DNA from: CAWGAJ01 sp963820545 | GTDB lineage: Bacteria; Planctomycetota; Planctomycetia; Pirellulales; Thermoguttaceae | Direction of reading: 5' to 3' | NCBI GenBank assembly: GCA_963820545.1 | Contig: CAWGAJ010000002.1 | Location: 62,001-126,000, forward strand | Length of the DNA stretch: 64,000 nt | Shown: one piece after another, positions 26,851 to 36,022 of the stretch | How positions within the stretch are numbered: position 1 is the first letter of the stretch | Layout: every line of letters begins with the position of its first letter | Notes under the pieces: generated by a model | What the model saw: only the letters and a program-made list of their open reading frames with translations | Databases searched by the model: none | Told to the model about the DNA's origin: nothing | Position numbers and translations under genes: made by a program

Positions 26851-26893
26851 ATAAAAGAGGCGGAAAGAGACAGGTGCAAATCCTCTTTCCGCC
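26851..26893 (-). terminator. Terminator for the EF-hand gene
   Basis: An 11-bp perfect stem, GGCGGAAAGAG (26859-26869) with CTCTTTCCGCC (26883-26893), lies downstream of the minus-strand EF-hand gene. In the sense of that transcript the hairpin is followed by TCTTTTATTTATC. It sits right after the structured element at 26901-26981. Confidence 0.8.
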
Positions 26894-26900
26894 AAATTAG

Positions 26901-26981
26901 GTCCGTTACCGCCGGTTCACAGGTGTGGATTCGCCTGAAGGGGGGAAAGAAGCGATCCTCACACCTCCAGCAGTTACGGAC
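26901..26981 (-). ncRNA. Candidate structured RNA (long hairpin) in the 3' region of the EF-hand transcript
   Basis: On the minus strand, 26981-26967 (GTCCGTAACTGCTGG) pairs with 26915-26901 (CCGGCGGTAACGGAC) over 15 positions with a single mismatch. Two of the pairs are G-U on the minus strand, and would be C-A mismatches on the plus strand. A second stem, AGGTGTG/CACACCT (26966-26960 with 26927-26921), and a third, GGATCGC with GCGAATCC, continue it to a 17-base loop. The wobble pattern favours an RNA read in the direction of the EF-hand gene. It matches no RNA family I know, and may be a repeat-derived hairpin. Confidence 0.4.
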
Positions 26982-27006
26982 TATCCTCTGTTGATTTTGT
27001 TTTGAA

Positions 27007-27390
27007 TTAAGTTTGAGTGGTGGATTGTTGCGTGTGCCACTGCCTTCTGCCGCGGACACGATGTTTGGCCATTTCTTGGGCTTGCTTTTGCCAATACGCT
27101 TTCATCTCCTCCAGGGTTACAACGCCATCTTTGTTGGTATCCATGGCCTTGAATCGCTCTTCTAATCTTTTGGCCAGATCAGGATGTTCTTTATTATCCT
27201 TGGCATTGCCGAGGAACTCGTCTAATGTGAGTTTGCCATCTTGATCCTTGTCCTTGGACTTAAACCTGTCCTCGACGCTCATCCGCTGTCTTTGTTGTCC
27301 TTCATTCTTTTTTGTTTGCCCATCCTGGGCATAGGCAGTGCCTAATCCAAAACACAGCGCCAAAGCGAAAACGGTAAATACTCGTAGCAT
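27007..27390 (-). CDS. Exported EF-hand protein
   Basis: A 127-residue protein. The start ATG at 27390 has AGGAG at a good distance. A signal peptide (LRVFTVFALALCFGLGTAYA) is followed by two EF-hand calcium loops: DKDQDGKLTLDE (about residues 47-58) and DTNKDGVVTLEE (about 85-96). Both have the canonical 12-residue pattern with Asp at 1, 3, 5, and Glu at 12. The C-terminus is basic (HRVRGRRQWHTQQ). Small exported EF-hand proteins are common in Planctomycetes. Terminator and structured element follow. Confidence 0.82.
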   Translation of the reverse strand: MLRVFTVFALALCFGLGTAYAQDGQTKKNEGQQRQRMSVEDRFKSKDKDQDGKLTLDEFLGNAKDNKEHPDLAKRLEERFKAMDTNKDGVVTLEEMKAYWQKQAQEMAKHRVRGRRQWHTQQSTTQT

Positions 27391-27636
27391 CTAGTACTCC
27401 TTAAAAAAAGTAAAAAATTGCCCCTTTCCATAGTCGGGGATTCTAATTACTTTAACCCCGAAGTATGTTACGTGTTTCGCAATGCTTTCGTTCGGGACGG
27501 CTTGTATAATGTTGCCGAGGAGTAAACAAGCGGTATTTGCGGCATTTTTCCCTGCCCAAATACCCCATATTACGCCTATCCGCAATTACTTCCAGAATTA
27601 CCGGGTTATACCCCACTTAGCTACTAAAGTTTATTT

Positions 27637-29034
27637 ATGAGTAAAAAAGATTATCTCACCGCGCCTATCGCCACCGACAAGATGCCGCCCGGAGTGCCGT
27701 ACATCATCGGCAACGAGGCAGCGGAACGATTTTGCTATTACGGCATGCGGACCATTCTAGTCATTTATATGACCCAGTTTTTATTGAACCGCCAGGGTAG
27801 CTTAGAAGTGATGACGGAAGAAGGGGCGAAAACCTATTACCATCTTTTTTGTGCCGGAGTGTATTTCTTTCCGATCCTAGGCGCGATTATCGCCGATGCC
27901 ATTTGGGGCAAATACCGGACGATTTTTTATCTTTCTTTGGTTTATTGTTTGGGAAATTTCGCCTTGGCCGGAGATCAAACGCGGCTGGGACTGTTTTTGG
28001 GTCTGCTGTTGATTACCTTGGGGTCGGGCGGCATCAAATCGTGCGTTTCGGCGAACGTGGGCGACCAGTTCGGCCCGCGAAATAAACATCTCTTGGAGAA
28101 GGTTTTTGGCTGGTTTTACTTTTCCGTCAATTTCGGTTCGTTTTTTTCCACGCTGCTTACGCCATTTTTGCTGGATCATTTCAGTCGGCAGGACCTTTAC
28201 GGCGAAAATGCCAAACACCTGGGACCGGCAATTGCCTTTGGAACGCCGGGAGTGTTGATGGTCACGGCCACATTTATCTTTTGGCTGGGCCGGAAAAAAT
28301 TCGTGCATATTCCCGCAAAGGGGAGCGAATTTCTGCGAGAAGCTTGCAGTATGGAGGGCTTGAAGGTCATCCTCAAACTCAGCGTGCTTTATTTGTTTAT
28401 CGCCATGTTCTTTGCCCTCTACGATCAGACGGGTGCGGCCTGGGTGCTGCAAGCGGAAAAAATGGATCGAAAAATACTTTTCTGGGAAGTTAAGTCTTCG
28501 CAAATTCAGGCTGTAAATCCGCTGTTGATAATGCTGATGATTCCCCTGTTTACATACGCCGTCTATCCGGCGATCAATAAAATCATCCGCTTAACTCCGC
28601 TGCGCAAGATAGGCATAGGACTGTTTCTCACGACTTTGTCCTTTGCCATCTCTGCTTGGGCGGAAATTCTCATCGGCAGAGATCTCAGTTATAAACCCAC
28701 GGTTTTATGGCAAGTTTTGGCCTTTGTGGTTATCACCATGGCCGAAGTGATGGTATCGATCACCTGTTTGGAGTTTTCCTATACTCAGGCGCCGAAAAAA
28801 ATGAAATCCTTGGTGATGGGAATATTCTACCTCTCGGTAACTTTCGGTAATGTATTTACGGCGGGGGTGAACTACTTCGTCCAAAATCCCGATGGCTCAA
28901 CTAAACTAAAAGGAGCGGATTACTACTGGTTCTTCACCGCTATGATGCTGCTCTCCACGGTTATGTTTAGTATCTACGCCGTTTTTTACCGGGAAAAAAC
29001 CTACATCCAAGACGAGGCGACGGAAAACGTTTAG
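27637..29034 (+). CDS. POT-family proton-dependent oligopeptide transporter
   Basis: A 465-residue MFS protein with 12-14 helices. It opens with the POT signature: GNEAAERFCYYGMRTILVIY has the ExxERFxYYG motif (about residues 26-36) that couples protons and binds the peptide. Later come FYFSVNFGSFFSTLLTPF, which contains the second PTR2 signature, and FALYDQTGAAWVLQAEKMD. The family imports di- and tripeptides. A few nearby Met/Asp-rich loops are normal. No SD is seen before the ATG at 27637. It diverges from the EF-hand gene. Confidence 0.9.
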   Translation: MSKKDYLTAPIATDKMPPGVPYIIGNEAAERFCYYGMRTILVIYMTQFLLNRQGSLEVMTEEGAKTYYHLFCAGVYFFPILGAIIADAIWGKYRTIFYLSLVYCLGNFALAGDQTRLGLFLGLLLITLGSGGIKSCVSANVGDQFGPRNKHLLEKVFGWFYFSVNFGSFFSTLLTPFLLDHFSRQDLYGENAKHLGPAIAFGTPGVLMVTATFIFWLGRKKFVHIPAKGSEFLREACSMEGLKVILKLSVLYLFIAMFFALYDQTGAAWVLQAEKMDRKILFWEVKSSQIQAVNPLLIMLMIPLFTYAVYPAINKIIRLTPLRKIGIGLFLTTLSFAISAWAEILIGRDLSYKPTVLWQVLAFVVITMAEVMVSITCLEFSYTQAPKKMKSLVMGIFYLSVTFGNVFTAGVNYFVQNPDGSTKLKGADYYWFFTAMMLLSTVMFSIYAVFYREKTYIQDEATENV

Positions 29035-29112
29035 CCCCGTGCTTCGCGCCGGGAGAGATAGATAACTGCACAACGTCCCGTTACATTTTCCCCATTCCAG
29101 GAGAAAATAATC

Positions 29113-29460
29113 ATGAAAGAAATCGTTGCCGACCCCAGGCTGGTCGCCTATTGCGGATTGTATTGCGGCGCTTGCCACGCGTACCTGCGCGGCAGGTGTC
29201 CGGGTTGTCGAGAAAATCACAAGGCAACCTGGTGCAAGGTGCGGGCATGTTGTCGAAGCAACGAGTACGCATCGTGCGCGGACTGCAAGGATTTTCAAAA
29301 TCCCAGCGACTGCCGGATGTTTAACAACTGGATCGCCAAACTGTTCGGGCTGATCTTTCGCTCCGATCGCGCAGCCTGCATACGCCAGATACGCCAGGTG
29401 GGTATCGAGGGACATGCCGTGGAAATGGCAAACAACAAAAGGCAGACCATCAAGAAATGA
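29113..29460 (+). CDS. DUF3795-domain cysteine-rich protein
   Basis: A 115-residue protein with an AGGAGA box before the ATG. The layout LVAYCGLYCGACHAYLRGRC, then PGCRENHKATWCKVRACC and SCADCKDFQNPSDCRMF gives 13 Cys in the first 75 residues, the DUF3795 pattern of a metal- or cluster-binding module. The C-terminus is basic. The function of DUF3795 is unknown. It sits 78 bases after the POT gene, on the same strand. Confidence 0.75.
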   Translation: MKEIVADPRLVAYCGLYCGACHAYLRGRCPGCRENHKATWCKVRACCRSNEYASCADCKDFQNPSDCRMFNNWIAKLFGLIFRSDRAACIRQIRQVGIEGHAVEMANNKRQTIKK

Positions 29461-29495
29461 TGGATTGCAGGGCAGGATGACAATTGGGCGGTTAT

Positions 29496-30779
29496 TTATT
29501 CCCGCCAAGTATAGATGACGTTGGAGATCAATCGTAAAAGCATCAGCAAAGGAACCATGAGCGCCAGGCAGGCAAGCATCACACATGGTATTACCCAGCC
29601 CAGAGCGAAGATCTCAGCAGTCCGGTTCCAGATCGGAGCCCAATAGATAATCACAAACAAAGCCGCCAGACAGAGGAACGGGCCGTAAGGTATTTCCTTG
29701 TCGCGGATAAAGATCAGTCGCAAAATACCCACCACCAACGCGGCAAAGGGGGCCAGGAAAAAAATAATCAAACAGGCTTGCCAGCCGAGAAACGCGCCGA
29801 TCATGGCCATCAGGGTCACGTCGCCGAAGCCCATGGCCTCCTGGTTCAAAACGGCCGTGCCCAGAATGCGAACCGCCCAGATCAGCCCCGCACCGACGGC
29901 CATGCCGACCAGCGCGCTAAGGAGCGAGGTCCAGTTATAGCCATCGTGATACCAGACGCCCGTGATAAACAATATTCCCAGCAAGCACATGCTCGAGATC
30001 ATGTAGGTGTCGGCTTGTCTTATCAGCCTTGCCCAACACAGTGCCAACGCCCGACGCCAGCCATGGCTCGCGTACCAGGTCCTGGGCAGAATAGCAAAGC
30101 ACCATAACATCCAACACGCTAGTGCAATGGCCAGCGATCCAAAGTGGGGAGCACCATCGAGAAAAACCGGCCATGAGTTGAGAGAAGTAATACGCAAAAA
30201 GTTGACATTCCATACACCCATGGGTTGCTCGAACACATCGGGCAGCAAAGACCACGGCAATTTTGCGATGAGAATTAATCCCACGAGTGTACCTGAGCGC
30301 GTGATGGCATCGGGAATGATCTTTTCGTCCACGTCGATCAGCGACGCTACGAGCATCAACCAGATAAGGATCACGTGTACTAGATACTGCTCATGCAATA
30401 CAGCAAATACTAGCGGAAATAACGCCGGATTTATAGGTCGGGGCACATCGGCCGGGAAAAGAGCAAGTTTATCGATCTCCCAATAATAGAGTGCGGCCAA
30501 TCCCAGTCCGCAGAGCAATTCCACCAGCAGCGGGCGGATCCAGAAGCCCGAGCCGTATACTGGGCACTCACGTCGCAGTGCCAGCCAACCGAAAATCGGC
30601 AAGCGGTCGAACCAGTGCCGGGCCGGGACGGCAGGAGAGGGCCTCATCCAATGACTAATTGGCCGCGGATGCCAGGCCAAACCATAGACGGCCAGATTGG
30701 CTATTCTCCCGTATGCAGTTCCCAATAGAAACAGCAGGATCAAACGGACTTCCAAGGGAATGGCAAGAATCAAATGCAT
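29496..30779 (-). CDS. Type IV prepilin peptidase-like protein (A24 family)
   Basis: A 427-residue protein of about nine helices. The two catalytic Asp positions of A24 peptidases are present: SLIDVDEKIIPDAIT (about residues 145-158) and GFGDVTLMAMIGAFLGWQA (about 320-338), the GxGD motif. Such enzymes cleave and N-methylate type IV prepilins and type II pseudopilins. The zinc CxxC pairs of E. coli GspO are absent, and a large insertion separates the halves. It follows aroK on the same strand. Confidence 0.82.
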   Translation of the reverse strand: MHLILAIPLEVRLILLFLLGTAYGRIANLAVYGLAWHPRPISHWMRPSPAVPARHWFDRLPIFGWLALRRECPVYGSGFWIRPLLVELLCGLGLAALYYWEIDKLALFPADVPRPINPALFPLVFAVLHEQYLVHVILIWLMLVASLIDVDEKIIPDAITRSGTLVGLILIAKLPWSLLPDVFEQPMGVWNVNFLRITSLNSWPVFLDGAPHFGSLAIALACWMLWCFAILPRTWYASHGWRRALALCWARLIRQADTYMISSMCLLGILFITGVWYHDGYNWTSLLSALVGMAVGAGLIWAVRILGTAVLNQEAMGFGDVTLMAMIGAFLGWQACLIIFFLAPFAALVVGILRLIFIRDKEIPYGPFLCLAALFVIIYWAPIWNRTAEIFALGWVIPCVMLACLALMVPLLMLLRLISNVIYTWRE

Positions 30780-30801
30780 GGGAGGGCTTTAGGCTCTTTT
30801 A

Positions 30802-30831
30802 CTTGTTCCCACGCAGGAGCGTGGGAACAAG
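30802..30831. repeat. Perfect CTTGTTCCCACGC palindrome
   Basis: CTTGTTCCCACGC and GCGTGGGAACAAG form a 13-bp perfect stem around AGGA. It lies between the aroK and prepilin-peptidase genes. Relatives occur after each of three tandem PEP-CTERM genes. Confidence 0.8.
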
Positions 30832-30846
30832 AATTAAATGTTTCGT

Positions 30847-31371
30847 TTACTGTTTCGGCACTTTCAGGCGGCTGAGAATTTCTTCGGTTAATTCCTGGGG
30901 TGTGCGATTTTCAGTGTCAACGGTTAAATGGGCAGTCTGACGATAAATCGGCTCGCGCTCGGCAAGCAGTTGAATGATCTCGTCCAATGGACCTTTGTCT
31001 GTAAGGCTGGGACGTCGCTGGGTGGTAGTGGCGTCGGCCGACATGCGTTTGAGAATTGTTTCCGGCCGGGCGATAAGCCAGACCACCTTGCCGCTTTGCC
31101 GCATGGTGCGCCGATTCTCTTCTCGCAAAGGCGCTCCGCCGCCGGCGGCGAGCACAAGTTTTTCCCTACGGCAGAGATCGGCAATCACCCGGGTTTCCCA
31201 ATCGCGGAAAGCCCCTTCGCCGTCCTCGGCAAAGATTTGGGCAATAGTCTTGCCCGCGCGGCGCTCGATCTCCACGTCGGCGTCGATCCAGTCCCAGCCT
31301 AATCGCTGAGCAAGAAGTTTTGCCAGCGTGGTCTTGCCGGTCGCGCGATAGCCGATGAGGGCGAGAATCAT
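30847..31371 (-). CDS. aroK: Shikimate kinase
   Basis: A 174-residue P-loop kinase that phosphorylates shikimate at its 3-hydroxyl. Seen are the Walker A GYRATGKTT (residues 7-15), the shikimate-binding DADVEIERRAG (about 31-41) and FRDWETRV (about 55-62), and the Gly-rich AAGGGAPLREENR. The lid carries TTTQRRPSL. The ATG at 31371 is preferred; the longer frame upstream consists of HPSSLP-type repeats. It follows the aroDE gene, which supplies its substrate, with a gap of 115 bases that holds GGATGAGG-type words. Confidence 0.92.
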   Translation of the reverse strand: MILALIGYRATGKTTLAKLLAQRLGWDWIDADVEIERRAGKTIAQIFAEDGEGAFRDWETRVIADLCRREKLVLAAGGGAPLREENRRTMRQSGKVVWLIARPETILKRMSADATTTQRRPSLTDKGPLDEIIQLLAEREPIYRQTAHLTVDTENRTPQELTEEILSRLKVPKQ

Positions 31372-31486
31372 AGTTAGGGGTAAGGGGTGAGGGAAGGGAT
31401 GAAGGATGAGGGATGAATACCGAAAACGGATCACTTACAAGCATTTATTATCTACTAGTTACTCGCCTCTCACCCCTCGCCTCTAA

Positions 31487-32985
31487 TTAATATTTTGCCG
31501 CGCCGATTGCCCGGCGGATGGTTTCGCGCATTACTTCGGCCGGACCTTCCTGTCCGGTGAAGAGTTTAAATTGCAGGGAGGCTTGGCGCACGAACATATC
31601 GATGCCGGTAATCACGGTGCAGTTGCGGCTGCGGGCGTCTTTTACCAGGAGCGTGTTTTCGGGGTTGTATACCGCGTCGAAGACGATCATCGAGGGGCGG
31701 AGATGGTGCTTGTCGTAGGGTGTTTCGTCCACATTCGGATGCATGCCCACGGGCGTGCAGTTGAATAATAAATCGGCGGAGAGCGTATGCCGGGCGCCCC
31801 AGTCGAGGTAACGGCAATTGAAATTTTTCGCCAAGGTCATGGCTTGGCGGGGCAGGCCGTCGCTAATCACGACTTGGGCGTCGCGGTGGATCAGGCCATA
31901 AACGATGGCCTTGCCCACCCCGCCGCGCCCAGGACCAATGCGGTTTTTCCGCTGAGGAGATGTTCTGTTTTTTCCTCGTGGCCGCCTTCCTGGCGGAGCA
32001 CATCTTCCAGGCTGCTCATGGCCGCGTGATAGTCGGTGTTGTATCCCAGCCGTTTTTGCCCGTCGAAGATCACAGTATTGGTAGCCCCGATGCCGCGCAC
32101 GGCGACGTCGGCCTCGGTGAGCTTCTTGATGATTTCTTCTTTGTGCGGAATGGTAACGCTAATGCCGCGCAGGGAAAATTGGGTGGCCTCGTCGATGAAT
32201 TTCATCAGGTCTTCCCGGGGCACGCGGAAGGGAAGATAAACTTTGTTCATTCCATAATGCCGAAAGGCCGCATTGTGGATCAAGGGGCTGAGACTGTGGC
32301 CAATGGGATCGGCCGCCACGCCGTAGATTTCGGTCTGGGCGTCGATCTTGTCGTAGTTATAGATTTCGGTCATCTGCTGAAAAGAAAGCTGGCCGGGGGC
32401 CAACGTCCGTTCATGATGGAACGTGGCATAAGTAAACGGTGCGCCGAACTTTCCCGCGAGAATACGCGAAGGAATGCCGATGTCACCCATGCAAATGCCC
32501 ACGGTGGGCACTTTGCTTTGCCGGCTGAGGCGCAGCACCCGCAGGTTGTCGTGGGGGTGGTTGGCCATCACGCCAATTTTAATAATGTCCGGATCAAGCT
32601 CGCACAAGCGGCCGTGGATTTCCTCTAAATTTTCCGGGGTTTTACGGAAGTCGTGATAACTGATGATCCGCTTGGTGCGGCCGAAACGCGGAATCACACT
32701 GGCAATGTCATACTCCAGGTCGACGTATTCCACGCCCTCGGTGATGGCTGTGCGCAACAATAACTGGCGTTGTTCCTCGGAACCGATGAACTTGCCGCCG
32801 TCGGCCGGACGGCGACAGGTGATCACCACCGGCGAGGGCCGATCGGTGACGAGCCTTTTTATGCTCACCTCGCCGTTAATATAGTCCAATCGCAACTCCG
32901 CCAGTTGAGCGCCCTGCTCGACCAGGTGGCGGTGCTCCGCAATCACGTGTCGATGACGGCCGCGGCCTATGCTGACACAGATCAT
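31487..32985 (-). CDS. aroDE: Bifunctional 3-dehydroquinate dehydratase/shikimate dehydrogenase, frameshifted near 31925
   Basis: Residues about 1-220 are a type I dehydroquinase (TIM barrel): DLEYDIASVIPRFGRT and DPDIIKIGVMAN, the latter with the Schiff-base Lys. From about 230 the shikimate dehydrogenase follows: AADPIGHSLSPLIHNAAFRH, then VTIPHKEEI (catalytic Lys) and YNTDYHAAMSSLE (Asp). The NADP loop at about 355 is broken: GCGGCGGGG at 31917-31925 has one G too few, which turns LGAGGVGKAIVYGL into nonsense. The second part, from GKAIVYGLIHRDAQV to RRAIGAAKY, is intact. Fusion of AroD and AroE occurs in plants and some bacteria. About 499 residues. Confidence 0.88.
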
Positions 32986-33050
32986 GGTTAGGGATTAGAG
33001 GATAGGGAATAAAGGATGGAAAATGCTTCATGGTAGATAAAAGAAGAAGT

Positions 33051-33365
33051 TTATTTTTTGGCCGATTCTTTTTTGGCCGATTCTTTTTTGGCCGGCTCTT
33101 TTTTGGCCGGCTCTTTTTTGGCCGGCTCGGCGGGTGCGGCGGCGGGAGTTTCAGCAGCGCCTGCCGCGGCAGTCTCCTCTTCTTTCTTCTTCTTTTTCTT
33201 CTTCATCGAGAGCTTAAACACGCGGACCTTGGCTAAGCCAAAGGGGCTATCGCCTTCCTGCCAGCGGTCGGTCGCTTTGAGGCGTTGGATCCGCTCGGTG
33301 CGGCTGAGTACGCTTCTGGTGCTAACACTCCCGCGCCGCACCTTAAGACTTTTGTCCATTGTCAT
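33051..33365 (-). CDS. Small basic protein of Planctomycetes/Verrucomicrobia/Chlamydiae, with KKE(P/S)A tail
   Basis: The ATG at 33365 has AAAGGAG ten bases upstream. Residues 3-55 (MDKSLKVRRGSVSTRSVLSR, then TERIQRLKATDRWQEGDSPF and GLAKVRVFKL) match the small basic protein family that is nearly confined to the PVC bacteria. The family core is about 50 residues. Here it is extended to 104 by a Lys run and by low-complexity A/P/E/K sequence that ends in five repeats of PAKKE or SAKKE. The tail is encoded by an imperfect 15-bp tandem DNA repeat (33053-33128). The function is unknown; a ribosome or RNA association has been suspected. Confidence 0.8.
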   Translation of the reverse strand: MTMDKSLKVRRGSVSTRSVLSRTERIQRLKATDRWQEGDSPFGLAKVRVFKLSMKKKKKKKEEETAAAGAAETPAAAPAEPAKKEPAKKEPAKKESAKKESAKK

Positions 33366-33829
33366 GAGAATCAATCTCCTTTAGGTGAATAGTTCCCATT
33401 AATTCCACCTTTAGGGCAATACCTGATAAATAAATTAGGTGATGCACTGGACTTTTCGGCGGCATACCCCTCTGTTGGGCAATAGGATCATACACCTTCT
33501 ATATCGATAATAAAGATTGCCATTAAGAACCTGGAAACAAATCAGTATAGAAAACAACCTAAATAGCTGCAATAACTTGTCTCGGCAATCATTGTGAAAA
33601 TATGACAATGGCTCTTTAGCCATTAAAGATCTGTTCTAAAAACCTAATTTTCCGGTATAAACTAGTGTTTTTTAACGTCCGCAAGTCGATAAATCCTTGA
33701 AAAGCGAATCAATTGAACTTAGATGGTCTTTTTTGCGTCTTGTAAAAGCCGAAGGGTAGGCATATCCTAAGATGTTGGCAATAAAGTAGTTGCATTGCCA
33801 GTTACGGCATATAATTCCCAAGAGAATAG
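33366..33829. other. Long non-coding spacer before the acetolactate synthase-like gene
   Basis: 464 bases between divergent genes. A short hairpin ATGGCTCTTTAGCCAT lies at 33609-33624. The sequence is otherwise AT-rich with no gene, tRNA or leader peptide of attenuation type that I can support. Confidence 0.4.
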
Positions 33830-35647
33830 GTGAATTCCGTGTGCGCAGTATCCAACTCCAAGTCGGCGGCAGGCGCCCAGCCTTCGGCCGCCCTTTCCGA
33901 GAAATCCCCAATCACCAGCGGGGCCGACGTCGTGGTGCAGACCCTGGTGAATCATGGGGTGGATACGATTTTCGCATATCCCGGCGGCGCCAGTATGCCC
34001 CTGCATCAGGCCTTGACGCGCTTCCGCGATCGGCTGCGGGTAATTTTGCCCAGGCACGAACAAGGCGGCGGTTTTGCCGCGCAAGGCTACGCGCGCAGCA
34101 CCGGGCGGATTGGGGTTTGCATGTCGACCAGCGGCCCGGCGCTACCAACATGGTCACCCCGTTGGCCGACGCCAAGCTCGACAGCATTCCCCTGTTGGCC
34201 ATTAGCGGACAAGTTGGAGCGCCGGTAATCGGCACCGACGCCTTTCAAGAAACACCCATTGTCGAAGTCTGCCGGAGCGTTACCAAACATCATTACCTGG
34301 TGACCAAAGTCGATGACATTGCCCGCGTGGTCCGCGAGGCTTTTTACGTGGCCACCACCGGCCGACCGGGTCCGGTGCTGGTAGATATCCCCAAAAATAT
34401 CCAACTCATGCAGGTCGCGCCCGACTACAATACGCCCATGCAATTGCCGGGCTATCGCGTGGGATGCGAACTGGCCAAGCCGCAGGAGATCGAAAAAATC
34501 GCCGCCTTGATCCGCAATTCCAAGCGCCCGGTAATCTATGCCGGCGGCGGCATCATTTTGGGCAATGCCAGCGAAGAACTCTTCGAACTGGTCGCCAAGA
34601 CCAGCATTCCCGTGACCACCACGATGATGGGCCTGGGCGGATTCCCCGGCGATCACCCGCTCTCGCTCGATATGCTGGGCATGCACGGCAGCATCTACGC
34701 CAATTACGCCGTGGATAACGCCGACCTGCTGCTGGCCTTGGGCGTGCGCTTTCGACGATCGGGTGACCGGAAAAGTGTCGGAGTTCGCTCATCGGGCCAC
34801 GATCGTGCACGTCGACATCGACGCCTCGGAAATCAATAAAATCAAACGGGTGGACCTGGCCGTTTGCAGCGACGTCAAGTACGCCTTGGCCGAATTGAAC
34901 AAGATCGTCGCGGCCCCGGCCGATCTCAGCGAATGGCAGCGGAAAATCGCCGTCTGGAAACGCGACGAGCCCTTCAGCTACAACCTCGATTTCCCCGGCA
35001 TTCTGCCGCAACACGCCATCAGCCAGTTGTACCAACTGACCAAGGACCACGACACCTATATCTGCACGGGCGTGGGCCAGCACCAGATGTGGACCGCGCA
35101 ATATTATAAGTTCCGCAAGCCGCGCCGCTGGATGTCGAGCTGCGGGCTGGGCACCATGGGCTTTGGCCTTCCCGCCGCCATGGGAGTGAAGGCCGCCCAT
35201 CCCGATAAACTCGTGATCGACATCGACGGCGACGGCAGCCTGCTGATGAATATTCAGGAAATGGCCACCTGCTTCTGCGAAAAACTTCCGGTCAAGGTGC
35301 TGCTCTTAAATAACATGCACCTGGGCATGGTCGTGCAGTGGGAAGACCGCTTCCACGCTGCCAACCGCGCCCATACGTATCTCGGTCCGATCGACCATCC
35401 CGAGGCCATCGGCATGGGCAACGGCATCACGCCGCAGGAACGGTATTATCCCGATTTTATTACTATCGCCCGGGGCTTCGGCTGGGACGGCCGCTCAGTG
35501 TCAGCCAAGGACGAACTAGTTCCCGCGATAGAGGCAATGCTGAAAGCCACGGGCCCCTACATCCTCCAGGTCCAAATCCCTTACCAAGAGCACGTCCTGC
35601 CCATGATCCCCGCGGGCATGACCGTGCGGGAATTGATCAAGGAATAA
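33830..35647 (+). CDS. ilvB: Acetolactate synthase-like TPP enzyme, two frameshifts
   Basis: A thiamine-diphosphate enzyme of about 605 residues. The N-terminal part has DVVVQTLVNHGVDTIFAYPG and LPRHEQGGGFAAQGYARSTG (catalytic Glu, about residue 82), the middle GRPGPVLVDIPKNIQ, and the C-terminal IDIDGDGSLLMNIQEMATC (GDG...N metal site). These are the motifs of the large subunit of acetohydroxyacid synthase, the first step of valine, leucine and isoleucine synthesis. Breaks occur at 34135-34141 (CCGGCGCTACC, one G short; GPGATNMVTPL is restored) and at 34750-34752 (one T too many; VRFDDRVTGK). No small subunit gene follows. An IlvG-like or related oxo-acid enzyme is possible. Confidence 0.88.
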
Positions 35648-35830
35648 ATCTTAGTAGTGGGCAGTGGACAGTGGGCGGTAGATCGCACCATCTTTCGCTA
35701 CGCTCAGAAAAACCATTCCCACGCCGGAGCAGAGGAACGAGGAAAGAATTCCTGGCATTGGCCGTTAGTGCCGTGTCATTATGACTTCGACGAGCTCAGT
35801 CGAGCTGCGTTCTGCATTATTATTTCCCTT
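35648..35830. repeat. Mixed repeat block after ilvB
   Basis: AGTAGTGGGCAGTGGACAGT (35651-35670) is a GTGG-type word run. TTTCGCTACGCTCAGAAAAA follows at 35694-35713, one arm of the TCTGAGCG repeat. CCATTCCCACGCCGGAGCAG follows at 35714-35733, a broken CCCACGC palindrome. The repeats run together in the same order as after the PEP-CTERM genes. Confidence 0.6.
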
Positions 35831-35873
35831 GTTTGCTGTCGGCTGTAATCTGTTCCCCGATTTATGGGGTATA

Positions 35874-35902
35874 TTGACTAACTCTGGATTATATATTATA
35901 AT
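35874..35902 (+). promoter_or_regulatory. Sigma-70-type promoter for the first PEP-CTERM gene
   Basis: TTGACT (35874-35879) and TATAAT (35897-35902) are separated by exactly 17 bases. The start codon lies 120 bases on. Between them a GCGGTTAGGTTGCGGCC element (35980-35996) belongs to the CCGCGACC repeat family. Confidence 0.65.
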
Positions 35903-36022
35903 CGCCGAGTTCTTTTGTAGAAAAATATTTGCCAAAGGACACACACTATTGTTTCATAAAGTCCCGACCGGTGAGCGCGGTTAGGTTGCGGCCGGTAAGG
36001 CCGGGCTATGGGGAGGGCGGAC

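Noticed and set aside
26901..26981. tRNA or known riboswitch for the folded element
   Set aside because: No T-loop (GGTTCGAATCC), no anticodon arm and no match to TPP, cobalamin, fluoride or glycine aptamer consensus that I could see.
33058..33384. Plus-strand frame with repeated ADSFLAGSFLA
   Set aside because: It is the complement of the KKE repeat tail of the small basic protein and is not preceded by a ribosome site.
34130..34760. Programmed frameshifting in ilvB
   Set aside because: No slippery heptamer and no downstream stem common to the breaks. Similar breaks occur in several unrelated genes at GGCGC or homopolymers, so error is the simpler reading.
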